Shown: positions 1-6,901 of the stretch, in pieces
Layout of the letters: each line of letters opens with the position of its first letter
Position numbering within the stretch: the stretch's first letter is position 1
NCBI GenBank assembly: GCA_035464115.1
Contig: DATHSN010000291.1
Span: 1 to 17,006, forward strand
Direction: 5' to 3'
Length of the DNA stretch: 17,006 bases
From: DATHSN01 sp035464115
GTDB taxonomy: Bacteria; Actinomycetota; Acidimicrobiia; Acidimicrobiales; SKKL01
Notes under the pieces: model-generated
Databases searched by the model: none
Told to the model about the DNA's origin: nothing
The model's input: only the letters and a program-made list of their open reading frames with translations
Program-made: the position numbers and the translations under genes

Positions 1-1
1 C

Positions 2-445
2 GGGCACGGCCACGACGCCGCCCGAGCCGCGGCGCAGATCCGTGACGCCGTGCTCGAGCGCGGCGACCCGTTCATCGCGGAGACCGTCGCCTCGCACCCG
101 TCGAAGGTCGATCTCGTCCGCCGCGCCGTCGCCGCCGGATACCACGTCCACGTGATCGTCGTCGCCGTCCCCGAGGAGTGCTCGGTGGCACGGGTCGCGC
201 AGCGCGTCCAGGTGGGGGGCCACGACGTCCCGGAGGACAAGATCAGGGCGCGGTGGGCTCGGCTGTGGGACAACGTGGCCGCCATGGTCGAGCTCGCGGC
301 CAGCGCCGAGGTGTTCGACAACTCCGGGCTCGGGCCGACGACCGTTGCGATCTTCGTCGCCGGCGAGGTCGTCGGCGCTCCCCGCTGGCCGGACTGGATG
401 CCCGAGGCGCTCACCCGCCGCTGGCCGGGCCGGCCACCGGCCTGA
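2..445 (+). CDS. Zeta-toxin-like kinase / predicted P-loop ATPase, 3' part
   Basis: The reading frame is open from base 2 to a TGA at 443-445, so about 147 C-terminal residues of a gene that begins outside the window are present. The visible part fits the zeta-toxin / COG4185 P-loop kinase family: a 'FIAETVASHPSK' segment, a 'AGYHVHVIVVAV' strand, then 'ARVAQRVQVGGHDVP' followed by a basic 'RARWARLW' helix. That order (ET-S, RV-R, GGHxVP, R) is typical of the family, which phosphorylates small substrates such as UDP-N-acetylglucosamine. The Walker A loop lies upstream of the window and cannot be checked. No antitoxin gene is visible on this side. The last 35 bases overlap the end of the convergent transporter gene. 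It could equally be a non-toxic housekeeping kinase of the same fold. Confidence 0.75.
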   Translation, partial: GHGHDAARAAAQIRDAVLERGDPFIAETVASHPSKVDLVRRAVAAGYHVHVIVVAVPEECSVARVAQRVQVGGHDVPEDKIRARWARLWDNVAAMVELAASAEVFDNSGLGPTTVAIFVAGEVVGAPRWPDWMPEALTRRWPGRPPA

Positions 446-1622
446 CCGCGGCCGGCCGGCTGGCGGCGGTGCGGCGGATGCCGAGGGCGGCGGCGGCGAA
501 GCCCGCCGACACCACCACGATCACGGCCACGAACGAGCCGGTGGCGTCGACGACCACGCCAGCCAGCGGTGGTCCAGCGGCGGACACCACCGAGGTGACC
601 GCCTGGAGCGACCCGAGCCGGCTGCCGAGGCGGTCGGCGTCGAACAGGTCGGCGCCCACGAGGGTCTGCAGCGGCAGCACCGCGCCGTAGGCGACGCCGG
701 TGGTGAGGGCGTAGACCGTGACGCCGCCGCCGCCGGCGAGCAGGGCCAAGGTGCCGACCGCCATCACCGCGTAGGCCGCGGCGAGCGCCCCCGCCGGACC
801 CAGGCGGGCGACCACCGGGGCGAGCAGGGCCCGCCCCGGTAGCGATGCCACCCCCCGGACGGCCGCCATGCCCGATGCGGCCACGAGGGTGAGCCCCGCC
901 CACTGCATGGCCGCCACCTGGTACGTGTTGAGCACCGTGCCCACCAGCGACGCACCGGCCGTGGCCACCACGAACACGCGCACGCCCGGGCGGCGCAGCG
1001 CCTCGGCCAGCCGCTCGGCGGTGGCGCTGGCCGGCCGACCGGCGCCGGACCCGGCCGGCAGCGCCAACGCGGCCAGCACGAGGACCACGGCCAGGCTCGC
1101 CCCCAGCACCAGCTGGGCGTCGCGCCATCCGAGGCGCTCGATCAGGCCGGCGGTGAGCGGCAGGTAGATGGGGCTCGAGAGCCCGCCGAGGAAGGTGAGC
1201 GCGGCGAACGTCGACGCCCGGGCCCCACCCGCGGCGCGGACCGTGACCACCATGGTCACGTGGTAGAAGGCGGTGGCCGCCACCACCCCGGCGCCGAGGC
1301 CCCACACCGCCACGAACGCGCCGGCGCTGTCGACCTGCCCGGCCAGCCCCAGGGGGAGCGCGCCGAGCACCGCCCCGGCCACCAGCACCCGGCGCCCGCC
1401 CCAGGCGTCGAGCAGCCGCCCGCCGATGGCGGCACCGAGACCACCGAGCACCAGGCTCACCGAGTACGCGGCGCCGATCGCCCCGCGGCTCCAGCCGGTG
1501 TCGGCGTGCACCGGCTCGAGCAGCACCCCGAAGGCGTAGAACGTCGAGCCGTAGGCCGCGATGGTGACCACGCCGAGGAGCGCGACCACTCGTCTCACCC
1601 CACCCACGCCCTGACCCTCCAT
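411..1622 (-). CDS. MFS transporter (MFS_1 family)
   Basis: A protein of about 403 residues rich in Ala, Val, Leu and Gly, with roughly twelve hydrophobic stretches in two halves, as in major facilitator secondary transporters of the cytoplasmic membrane. The loop-2 signature GGRLLDAWGGRR (residues 67-78) is the MFS motif A. A polar Ala/Arg-rich loop near the middle separates the two six-helix halves. The substrate cannot be told; the overall look is of the monocarboxylate/oxalate-formate-like branch. I chose the ATG at 1622. An in-frame ATG at 1667 would add 15 polar residues and would place the inverted repeats at 1631-1664 inside the coding region. Neither start has a convincing ribosome binding site. 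The 3' end overlaps the zeta-like gene tail to tail by 35 bp. Confidence 0.88.
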   Translation of the reverse strand: MEGQGVGGVRRVVALLGVVTIAAYGSTFYAFGVLLEPVHADTGWSRGAIGAAYSVSLVLGGLGAAIGGRLLDAWGGRRVLVAGAVLGALPLGLAGQVDSAGAFVAVWGLGAGVVAATAFYHVTMVVTVRAAGGARASTFAALTFLGGLSSPIYLPLTAGLIERLGWRDAQLVLGASLAVVLVLAALALPAGSGAGRPASATAERLAEALRRPGVRVFVVATAGASLVGTVLNTYQVAAMQWAGLTLVAASGMAAVRGVASLPGRALLAPVVARLGPAGALAAAYAVMAVGTLALLAGGGGVTVYALTTGVAYGAVLPLQTLVGADLFDADRLGSRLGSLQAVTSVVSAAGPPLAGVVVDATGSFVAVIVVVSAGFAAAALGIRRTAASRPAAVRPVAGPASGG

Positions 1623-1630
1623 CCGATCGA

Positions 1631-1664
1631 CGACTGTCGATGTGACCGGCAGTCGAGCACATCG
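1631..1664. promoter_or_regulatory. Interleaved inverted repeats before the MFS gene
   Basis: Two perfect inverted repeats are interleaved. CGACTG (1631-1636) pairs with CAGTCG (1650-1655), and CGATGTG (1638-1644) pairs with CACATCG (1658-1664). Both have 13-base spacers. They lie immediately upstream of the ATG at 1622 on the minus strand. A weak promoter-like TTGACG (1680-1675) with TCGACT 18 bases later overlaps them. A regulator binding site for the transporter gene is the natural reading, but this is inference. Confidence 0.35.
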
Positions 1665-1692
1665 CATCGACCGGCGTCAATGCTGAGACGGG

Positions 1693-1710
1693 GGCGCCCC
1701 CCTGGGCGCC
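1693..1710 (-). terminator. GC hairpin after the Nudix gene
   Basis: GGCGCCC (1693-1699) and GGGCGCC (1704-1710) form a perfect 7-bp stem with a 4-base loop, starting 7 bases past the Nudix stop codon. There is no T-run after it, so it would be a hairpin-only terminator or an mRNA end stabiliser. Confidence 0.4.
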
Positions 1711-1717
1711 GACAGCG

Positions 1718-2140
1718 TCAGGTCGCGACGAGGTCGAGCGCGGCGAAGCTGTCGATGACCTCGACGTCGCGGGCGTAGGACACCCGGGCCCGGGCCGCGC
1801 CCACGGCCAGCCAGGCCACCTCGTCGACCTCGTCGGACGGCGTGAAGGCGCCGTCGCTCACCTCCATCGCCCAGTAGCGCACCGTCTTGGGCCGGCCCTG
1901 GTGGTCGATGTAGGCGCTGGCGGCCAGCTCGGGGCCGAGGGACCCGCGCAACCCGGTCTCCTCGTGGACCTCGCGCACCGCGGCCTGCTCGTCGGTCTCG
2001 CCCGGGTCGAGCTTGCCCTTGGGCAGCGACCAGTCGTCGTAGCGGGGCCGGTGCACCACGAGCACCTCGACGCCGTCGGCGCCGCGACGCCAGACCACCG
2101 CGCCAGCGGCGCGCACCGCGGGCGCGGCGGGGTCGGTCAC
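1718..2140 (-). CDS. Nudix hydrolase, single-domain MutT1-like
   Basis: A 140-residue protein with a complete Nudix box at residues 42-64: G42, E48, then REVHEETGL from R56 to L64, matching G-x5-E-x7-REUxEExGU. The glutamates bind the catalytic magnesium. The family hydrolyses nucleoside diphosphate-X bonds, for example 8-oxo-dGTP, or Ap4A-type dinucleotides. The 'YDDWSLPKGKLDPGE' approach resembles the N-terminal domain of mycobacterial MutT1, encoded next to ppk in that group. MutT1 also carries a C-terminal histidine-phosphatase domain (about 300 residues in all), which is absent here. The GTG start shares four bases with the ppk TGA stop (GTGA, 2137-2140), implying translational coupling. 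The substrate is not decided by sequence. Confidence 0.88.
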   Translation of the reverse strand: MTDPAAPAVRAAGAVVWRRGADGVEVLVVHRPRYDDWSLPKGKLDPGETDEQAAVREVHEETGLRGSLGPELAASAYIDHQGRPKTVRYWAMEVSDGAFTPSDEVDEVAWLAVGAARARVSYARDVEVIDSFAALDLVAT

Positions 2141-4221
2141 GGCGTGGGGACCGGCCGCCGGGCCCGCTCGAGGGCGAGCTCCTGGAGCCGGTCGTGGGTG
2201 TTGACCCCGGCCTCGCCACGGGTGCGGGACCAGGCGCCGTCGGGGCTGAGGTGCCAGGCGTGCTGGTCGTCGGCCAGGTTGACGTCGAGCACCTGGTGGA
2301 GACGGGCCTGCAGGCCGGGGTCGTCGACGGGCACGAGGGCCTCGACCCGGCGGTCGAGGTTGCGGGGCATGAGGTCGGCCGACCCGATGTAGTAGATCGG
2401 CCGGCCCGGCCCGTTGCCGTTGGCGAAGTGGTAGATCCGCGAGTGCTCGAGGTAGCGGCCCACGATGGACCGCACCCGGATGGTGTCGGACAGCCCGGGC
2501 ACGCCGGGCCGCAGACAGCAGATGCCCCGCACCACGAGGTCGATGGGGACGCCCGCGTCGGACGCCCGGTAGAGCGCGTCGATGAGCTTGGCGTCGACCA
2601 GGCTGTTCATCTTCAGGATGATCCGGCCGTGCTCGGGACCGGCCGCGATCTCGCCCTCGACCAGCTCGAGCATGCGGGCCCGCAGCCAGTGCGGGGCGAG
2701 CAGCAGCTTGCGGTAGGGCACCTCGCGGGCGTAGCCGGTGAGGAAGTTGAACAGCTGGGTGAGATCGGCGCCGAGGTCGTCGTCGGAGCTGAGCAGCCCG
2801 AGGTCTTCGTAGAGCTTGGCGGTCTTGGGGTTGTAGTTGCCGGTGCCCACGTGGCAGTAGCGACGGATGCGGTCGTCTTCGTTGCGGACCACCAACGCCG
2901 TCTTGGTGTGGATCTTCAACCCGAGCAGGCCGTAGGTGACGTGGACGCCCGCCTGCTCGAGCCGTCGGGCCCACTCGATGTTGGCCTGCTCGTCGAAGCG
3001 GGCCTTGAGCTCGACGAGCACCGCCACCTGCTTGCCCCGCTCGGCGGCCCGGATGAGCGACGCGATGATGGGGCTGTCGCCCGACGTGCGGTAGAGCGTG
3101 AGCTTGATGGCGAGCACCCGCGGGTCGACCGACGCCTGGCGGATGAACTCCTCGACCGACGTGGCGAACGACGAGTAGGGGTGGTGCACGAGCACGTCGC
3201 CGCGGCGCAGCTCGGCGAAGAAGTCGACCGGCTCGTCGTCGCGGTCGGCGAGGCGGAACTGGGTGATGGGGGTCCAGACGGGGTCCTTGAGCTCGGGGCG
3301 GTCGAGGCCGTGGACCGACCACAGGCCGCCCAGGCCGAGCGGGCCCCGGTGGACGAACACGTCGTCGTCGTCGAGCTCGAGCTCGCGGACCAGCAGCTCG
3401 CGGATCTCGTCGGACATCGAGCCGTCGATCTCGAGGCGGACCGCCCGCCCGAAGCGGCGGCGCCGCAGCTCCATCTCGACCGCGGCGAGCAGGTCGTCGG
3501 CCTCTTCCTCTTCGAGGGTGAGGTCGGCGTTGCGGGTGACCCGGAACGGGTAGCGCCCGTCGATGGCCATGCCCGGGAAGAGCTGGCCGAGGTGGGCGCC
3601 GATGACCTGCTCGAGCGGGACGAAGCGCTCGCCGTCGGGCAGCACCACGAACCGCGGCAGCAGGTTGGGGACCTTCACCCGGGCGAAGCGGCGCTCACCG
3701 GTGTCGGTGTGGCGGACCACCACGGCGAGGTTGAGCGACAGGTCGGAGATGTAGGGGAACGGGTGGCCGGGGTCGACGGCGAGCGGGGTGAGCACCGGGA
3801 AGATGCGTTGCTCGAACTCCTCGTCGAGCACCTTGCGGTCGTCGGCGTCGAGGTCGTCCCAGTCGGAGAAGCGGATGCCGGCCCGGCCGAGGGCGGGGGC
3901 GACCTGGTCGAGGAACGCGCTCTCCTCACGGGCCACCAGGCGCTCGACCTTGTCGCGCAGCTCGAGCAGCTGCTGGGCGGGTGTGCGCCCGTCGGGGGTG
4001 CGCGACGTGATGCCCGCCGCCACCTGGTCCTTCAGGCCGGCGACGCGCACCTGGAAGAACTCGTCGAGGTTCTGGCTGAAGATGGCGAGGAACTTGGCCC
4101 GCTCGAGGACCGGCACCGTGGGGTCCTCGGCCAGCTCGAGGACGCGGGTGTTGAAGTCGAGCCAGGACAGCTCTCGGTTCAGGAACCGCTCGGGCGCCTC
4201 GGCGAGCACGGAGGAGGACAC
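2137..4221 (-). CDS. ppk1: Polyphosphate kinase 1
   Basis: Polyphosphate kinase 1 reversibly transfers the ATP gamma-phosphate to polyphosphate. The N-terminal signature RFLNRELSWLDFN and 'NLDEFFQVRV' open the protein. The catalytic phospholipase-D-like region carries GLKIHTKTALVVR and then YCHVGTGNYNPKTAKLY, whose histidine (about residue 457) is the autophosphorylated one equivalent to E. coli His435. A second conserved histidine is in 'YLEHSRIY' (about residue 593, E. coli His592). Length 694 from the GTG at 4221 fits the family (E. coli 688). That start is preceded by TACAGT and six bases, a leaderless arrangement. An in-frame GTG at 4272, 7 bases past the arsC stop, would add a Pro/Gly-rich 17-residue tail and is the alternative. 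The gene lies between arsC and the overlapping Nudix gene. Confidence 0.96.
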   Translation of the reverse strand: MSSSVLAEAPERFLNRELSWLDFNTRVLELAEDPTVPVLERAKFLAIFSQNLDEFFQVRVAGLKDQVAAGITSRTPDGRTPAQQLLELRDKVERLVAREESAFLDQVAPALGRAGIRFSDWDDLDADDRKVLDEEFEQRIFPVLTPLAVDPGHPFPYISDLSLNLAVVVRHTDTGERRFARVKVPNLLPRFVVLPDGERFVPLEQVIGAHLGQLFPGMAIDGRYPFRVTRNADLTLEEEEADDLLAAVEMELRRRRFGRAVRLEIDGSMSDEIRELLVRELELDDDDVFVHRGPLGLGGLWSVHGLDRPELKDPVWTPITQFRLADRDDEPVDFFAELRRGDVLVHHPYSSFATSVEEFIRQASVDPRVLAIKLTLYRTSGDSPIIASLIRAAERGKQVAVLVELKARFDEQANIEWARRLEQAGVHVTYGLLGLKIHTKTALVVRNEDDRIRRYCHVGTGNYNPKTAKLYEDLGLLSSDDDLGADLTQLFNFLTGYAREVPYRKLLLAPHWLRARMLELVEGEIAAGPEHGRIILKMNSLVDAKLIDALYRASDAGVPIDLVVRGICCLRPGVPGLSDTIRVRSIVGRYLEHSRIYHFANGNGPGRPIYYIGSADLMPRNLDRRVEALVPVDDPGLQARLHQVLDVNLADDQHAWHLSPDGAWSRTRGEAGVNTHDRLQELALERARRPVPTP

Positions 4222-4227
4222 CGGGCC

Positions 4228-4233
4228 ACTGTA
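4228..4233 (-). promoter_or_regulatory. -10-like box for leaderless ppk transcript
   Basis: On the minus strand TACAGT ends six bases before the GTG at 4221, the spacing expected if transcription begins at the start codon. No clear -35 is visible. It would give ppk expression independent of the arsenate genes upstream. Confidence 0.4.
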
Positions 4234-4279
4234 CCGACCGCCCTCCGGGCCGTCCGGGGGCGGCGGGGTCACGTGGTGG

Positions 4280-4924
4280 TCACGTCCCGACGGGGACGTC
4301 GAGGCTCGCCATCAGGGCCTCGACCCGGGCGCGGATGTCGTCGCGGATCTCGCGGACCACCTCGACGGGCTGGCCGGCCGGGTCGGACAGCTCCCAGTCC
4401 TCGTAGCGCGTGCCCGGGAAGATGGGGCAGGCGTCGCCGCAGCCCATGGTGACGATGACGTCGGCGGCCCGGGCGATCTCGTCGGTCCAGGGCTTGGGGT
4501 ACTCGGTGGCGATGTCGATGCCGACCTCGGCCATGGCTGCGATGGCCGCGGCGTTGGTGGAGGCGCCCGGGTCGGAGCCACCCGAGAACACGTCGACGCG
4601 GTCGCCGGCGAGGTGGCGGAGGAACCCGGCGGCCATCTGGGAGCGACCGGCGTTGTGGACGCAGAGGAACAGCACCGCGGGCCGGTCGTTGTCGCCGACC
4701 TCGAGACGGGCGAGCGCCCGGAGCCGGTCGCGGGTGAAGCGCTCGATGAGCACGGGCAGCCAGGTGGCGATGGTGGCCCGGTGCTCGAGGCGGGTCTGGG
4801 AGTCGGTGATGTAGCGCTCGATGGTCTCGGCGTTGAACGTGCCGGCGAACTCGTCGGTGAGGCGGCGCGCCGCCTGCTTGATCATCAGGACCTGCTCGGT
4901 GGACAACAGGGGTGCGTCGGTCAC
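4280..4924 (-). CDS. arsC: Arsenate reductase, three-helix-bundle + LMW-PTPase type
   Basis: A cytoplasmic enzyme of 214 residues that reduces arsenate to arsenite. Residues 1-78 form a helical N-terminal region ('TIERYITDSQTRL', 'LPVLIERFTRDRLRALARL') like the three-helix bundle of corynebacterial ArsC1'. Residues 82-210 are the low-molecular-weight phosphatase fold: the P-loop C-VHNAG-R-S has C88 and R94, followed by a redox pair in 'MGCGDACP' (C162, C166) and the acid D181 in 'LSDPAG'. The three cysteines match the thioredoxin-coupled triad of the pI258-type enzymes, rather than the single-cysteine mycothiol type. Translation starts at GTG 4924, with GAAAGG 7 bases upstream. The gene lies 38 bases after the arsR fusion and 7 bases before the upstream candidate start of ppk. 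Confidence 0.92.
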   Translation of the reverse strand: MTDAPLLSTEQVLMIKQAARRLTDEFAGTFNAETIERYITDSQTRLEHRATIATWLPVLIERFTRDRLRALARLEVGDNDRPAVLFLCVHNAGRSQMAAGFLRHLAGDRVDVFSGGSDPGASTNAAAIAAMAEVGIDIATEYPKPWTDEIARAADVIVTMGCGDACPIFPGTRYEDWELSDPAGQPVEVVREIRDDIRARVEALMASLDVPVGT

Positions 4925-4940
4925 GGGGGTGCCTTTCAGC

Positions 4941-4966
4941 GGGTGGGATCAGCAGGGTGGGATCAG
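4941..4966. repeat. Short tandem repeat over the arsR-fusion stop codon
   Basis: GGGTGGGATCAG occurs at 4941-4952 and again at 4955-4966, a 14-base period. The second copy contains the stop codon of the arsR fusion (TGA, minus strand 4965-4963). It looks like a local slippage duplication in the gap between the two genes. Confidence 0.6.
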
Positions 4967-5619
4967 GAGACGAGGGCGATGCGGGCGTCGAGGTCGGCGA
5001 GGGCGGCGTCGAAGGCGGCGGGATCGCCGGCCTCGACCGGATCGGGGATCGACCAGTGCCACCAGTGCGGTGCCGGCTCGATCTCCTCGTGGGCCCGGTC
5101 GCACACGGTGACCACCAGCCCGGCGGTGCGCAGATCGTCGGGCCCGAGCTCGCGTGGCTGGGCCGCGCCCAGGTCGAGCCCGGCGCGCGCCGCCGCGGCC
5201 ACCGCACCCGGGTGCACCCGCTCGGCCGGGTGCGTGCCCGCCGAGGTCGCCGGCTCGCCGGCGCGCTCGGCCCAGAGGGCTGCGGCCAGCTGGGAGCGCG
5301 CCGAGTTGTGGGTGCACACGAACAGCACCGGCCCGGCGGGACGGGTGGGAGCGAGGCCCAGCGCGGCCAGCGGCTCGCGCACGAGCCGCACGTAGCGGCG
5401 GCGGCGATCGCCCGACGAGGCGTGGCGGGCGACGAGGCCGGCGCGCTCGAGGGCGTCGAGGTGGTGGGCCAACAGGTTGCTCGGCAACCCGAGACGGCGG
5501 CCGAGCTCGGTGGGCGACCGGTCGGACACGGCCAGCGCCTCGACGATGGCCAGCCGGGCCGGCTCGGCGAGCGCGGCGTGCAGCTCGGCGCGGCGCACCA
5601 GGTCGGGGTCGACGTCCAC
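4963..5619 (-). CDS. ArsR-family regulator fused to LMW phosphatase / arsenate reductase domain
   Basis: A 218-residue fusion. Residues 8-90 are an ArsR/SmtB winged helix: 'LAEPARLAIVEAL', the recognition region 'SPTELGRRLGLPSNLLAHHLDALERAGLV', and the wing 'GDRRRRYVRL'. Residues 97-217 are a low-molecular-weight phosphatase domain with P-loop C-THNSA-R-S (C102, R108), 'TVCDRAHEE' (C173) and a 'PDPV' acid (D193), as in the mycothiol-linked arsenate reductase branch. The DNA-binding half has no cysteine, so the usual As(III)-sensing cysteine site is missing. The protein probably represses its own operon through the palindrome at 5646-5658. The phosphatase half may be catalytic or may be the ligand sensor. 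GTG 5619 was chosen because a promoter ends 8 bases before it. GGAGG stands only 2 bases before it, too close to serve as a normal ribosome site. Confidence 0.9.
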   Translation of the reverse strand: MDVDPDLVRRAELHAALAEPARLAIVEALAVSDRSPTELGRRLGLPSNLLAHHLDALERAGLVARHASSGDRRRRYVRLVREPLAALGLAPTRPAGPVLFVCTHNSARSQLAAALWAERAGEPATSAGTHPAERVHPGAVAAAARAGLDLGAAQPRELGPDDLRTAGLVVTVCDRAHEEIEPAPHWWHWSIPDPVEAGDPAAFDAALADLDARIALVS

Positions 5620-5627
5620 GGCCTCCG

Positions 5628-5658
5628 ACGCTATCTCTCAGTATCGATTGAGTCAATC
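5628..5658 (-). promoter_or_regulatory. Promoter and 13-bp operator palindrome of the ars block
   Basis: On the minus strand TTGACT (5656-5651), a 17-base spacer and TAGCGT (5633-5628) make the best-looking promoter in the window. It ends 8 bases before the GTG at 5619, so the transcript would be leaderless or nearly so. The -35 box is buried in a perfect palindrome around one central base, GATTGAGTCAATC (5646-5658, plus strand). That is the size and AT-rich character expected of an ArsR operator, and a bound repressor would block RNA polymerase. Confidence 0.6.
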
Positions 5659-5694
5659 TGCGTCGAGAGGACGGTCAACCGTTCGGCGCATCGA

Positions 5695-6699
5695 TCAGTC
5701 GGGTGGGAGGTGCGCGGGGAAGCCGAACCGGGTGACGTCGCGCGTGCCGAGGAAGGCGTGGATGGCGGCGATGCGGTCGCCCCGGAGCTCGAGGACCTGC
5801 AGCGCCCACGGGGTGTGGCCGCCGTCGGGGTCGACGCGGTACTGGGCGAAGGCCGGGCAGCCGTTGGCCCGGCCGGACAGCAACCGCGAGCCGGCGCAGC
5901 CGATGCCCGGCCCGACGTACCACGCGGCGATGTCGTCGACGCCCCGCAGCCACATGGCGTAGGGCGGCATGGTCTGGATGACGTCGGCGTGGAGCATCGT
6001 GGCCAACCGGGCCACGTCGTAGGCCTCGAAGGCGGCGACGTAGCGGTCGAGCAGGGCGCGCTGGGCGTCGTCGAGCACGGTGTCGGCCTCAGCCGGTGGC
6101 GCCGCGGCCATCGTCGCCCGCGCCCGCTGCAGGGCGCTGTTCACCGACGCGGTGGAGGTCTCGAGCAGCTCGGCCACCTCGGCGGCGGGCCAGCGCAAGA
6201 CATCGGCGAGGATCAGCACGGCGCGCTGGCGGGCGGGGAGGTGCTGGAGGGCGCTCACGAAGGCCAGGCGGATCGAGTCGCGCGCCGCGGCCACCTCGGC
6301 GGGATCGGACGAGTCGGGCAGCACCCGCTCGTCGGCGATCGGTGTGATCCACGCGTGCTCGGGCAGGACGTCGGCGAGGGAGCTGGCCTCGGGGGGACGG
6401 GCCGGCCCGAGGTCGACCGGGCGGGCGCGCCGTTGGGGGCTGCGGTGCATGTCGATGCACACGTTCGTGGCGATGCGGTAGAGCCACGAGCGCACGCTCG
6501 AGCGCCCGTCGAAGCCACCGGCGGCCCGCCAGGCGCGCACGATCGCCTCCTGGGCGGCGTCCTCGGCCTCGGCCCCACCGCCGAGCATCCGGTAGCAGTA
6601 GCCGGTGAGCGCCCGCCGGTGCCGCTCGAGCTCGTCGATCGACACGACCCGGTCGGTCGTGGCGGCGCCGGCGGTCGCCGGCGGTCCGTCATGTCGCAT
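5695..6699 (-). CDS. ECF sigma factor with C-terminal SnoaL-like domain (SigG / SigX5 type)
   Basis: A 334-residue extracytoplasmic-function sigma factor. Sigma region 2 lies at about residues 24-92 ('HRRALTGYCYRMLGGGAEAEDAAQEAIVRAWRA' start, then 'VRSWLYRIATNVCIDMHR'). Region 4 is at about 140-195 ('LQHLPARQRAVLILADVL', 'EVAELLETSTASVNSALQRAR'). Residues 208-325 form a SnoaL/NTF2-like domain ('LLDRYVAAFEAYDVARLATMLHADV', 'FAQYRVDPDGG'), as in ECF groups that lack a separate anti-sigma factor and use this domain for control. I chose ATG 6699 because GAGGGGGGA lies 7-8 bases upstream; a longer frame to 6741 lacks such a site. The start overlaps the stop of the STAS-like gene by 11 bases, suggesting coupling. 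Confidence 0.92.
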   Translation of the reverse strand: MRHDGPPATAGAATTDRVVSIDELERHRRALTGYCYRMLGGGAEAEDAAQEAIVRAWRAAGGFDGRSSVRSWLYRIATNVCIDMHRSPQRRARPVDLGPARPPEASSLADVLPEHAWITPIADERVLPDSSDPAEVAAARDSIRLAFVSALQHLPARQRAVLILADVLRWPAAEVAELLETSTASVNSALQRARATMAAAPPAEADTVLDDAQRALLDRYVAAFEAYDVARLATMLHADVIQTMPPYAMWLRGVDDIAAWYVGPGIGCAGSRLLSGRANGCPAFAQYRVDPDGGHTPWALQVLELRGDRIAAIHAFLGTRDVTRFGFPAHLPPD

Positions 6700-6901
6700 C
6701 TCGTGGTCCCCCCTCGGTTCCGTCGAACAGCGCGTCGACACCGGCGAGCTCCAACAGCTCGCCCAGCGCCGGCGACACCCGGGTCAGCCGCACGTCGCAC
6801 CCCAACCGGCGCGCCACGTGGAGCAGTCGGCACAGGTCGCCCACCGCGCCGAGATCCGGCGCGTCGGGGTCGGGGGCCGGCCCGGGCCCGTCACCCGGCA
6901 T
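6689..6901 (-). CDS. Short STAS-like protein (C-terminal half of the domain only)
   Basis: A 70-residue reading frame whose residues 12-60 resemble the second half of a STAS domain: 'DLGAVGDLCRLLHVARRLGC' as helix and 'DVRLTRVSPALGELLELAGV' as the last strand and helix. STAS proteins of about 100 residues commonly act as anti-sigma-factor antagonists. Here only about ten Pro/Gly-rich residues precede the recognisable half, and an in-frame TGA 36 bases upstream of the ATG (minus strand 6937-6935) rules out a longer frame. The usual phosphorylatable serine segment is therefore missing. It is either a real mini-protein translated with the sigma factor, or the remnant of a truncated gene. Its 11-base overlap with the sigma start favours a working place in the operon. 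Confidence 0.55.
   Translation of the reverse strand: MPGDGPGPAPDPDAPDLGAVGDLCRLLHVARRLGCDVRLTRVSPALGELLELAGVDALFDGTEGGPRDAT

Noticed and set aside
411..445. Overlap of zeta-like and MFS reading frames as a possible misassembly or frameshift
   Set aside because: Both C-termini look complete and convergent 3' overlaps of a few dozen bases are ordinary in compact genomes.
2141..3322. N-terminal extension of the Nudix frame to 3322
   Set aside because: It lies in another frame of ppk on the same strand and is Arg/Pro-rich shadow; the GTG at 2140 with a GTGA overlap is the real start.
2194..4452. 752-codon open frame on the plus strand across ppk
   Set aside because: It is exactly antisense to ppk, whose protein has every family motif. 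The frame's Val/Gly/Glu/Asp-rich, motif-free translation is the usual mirror of a GC-rich gene.
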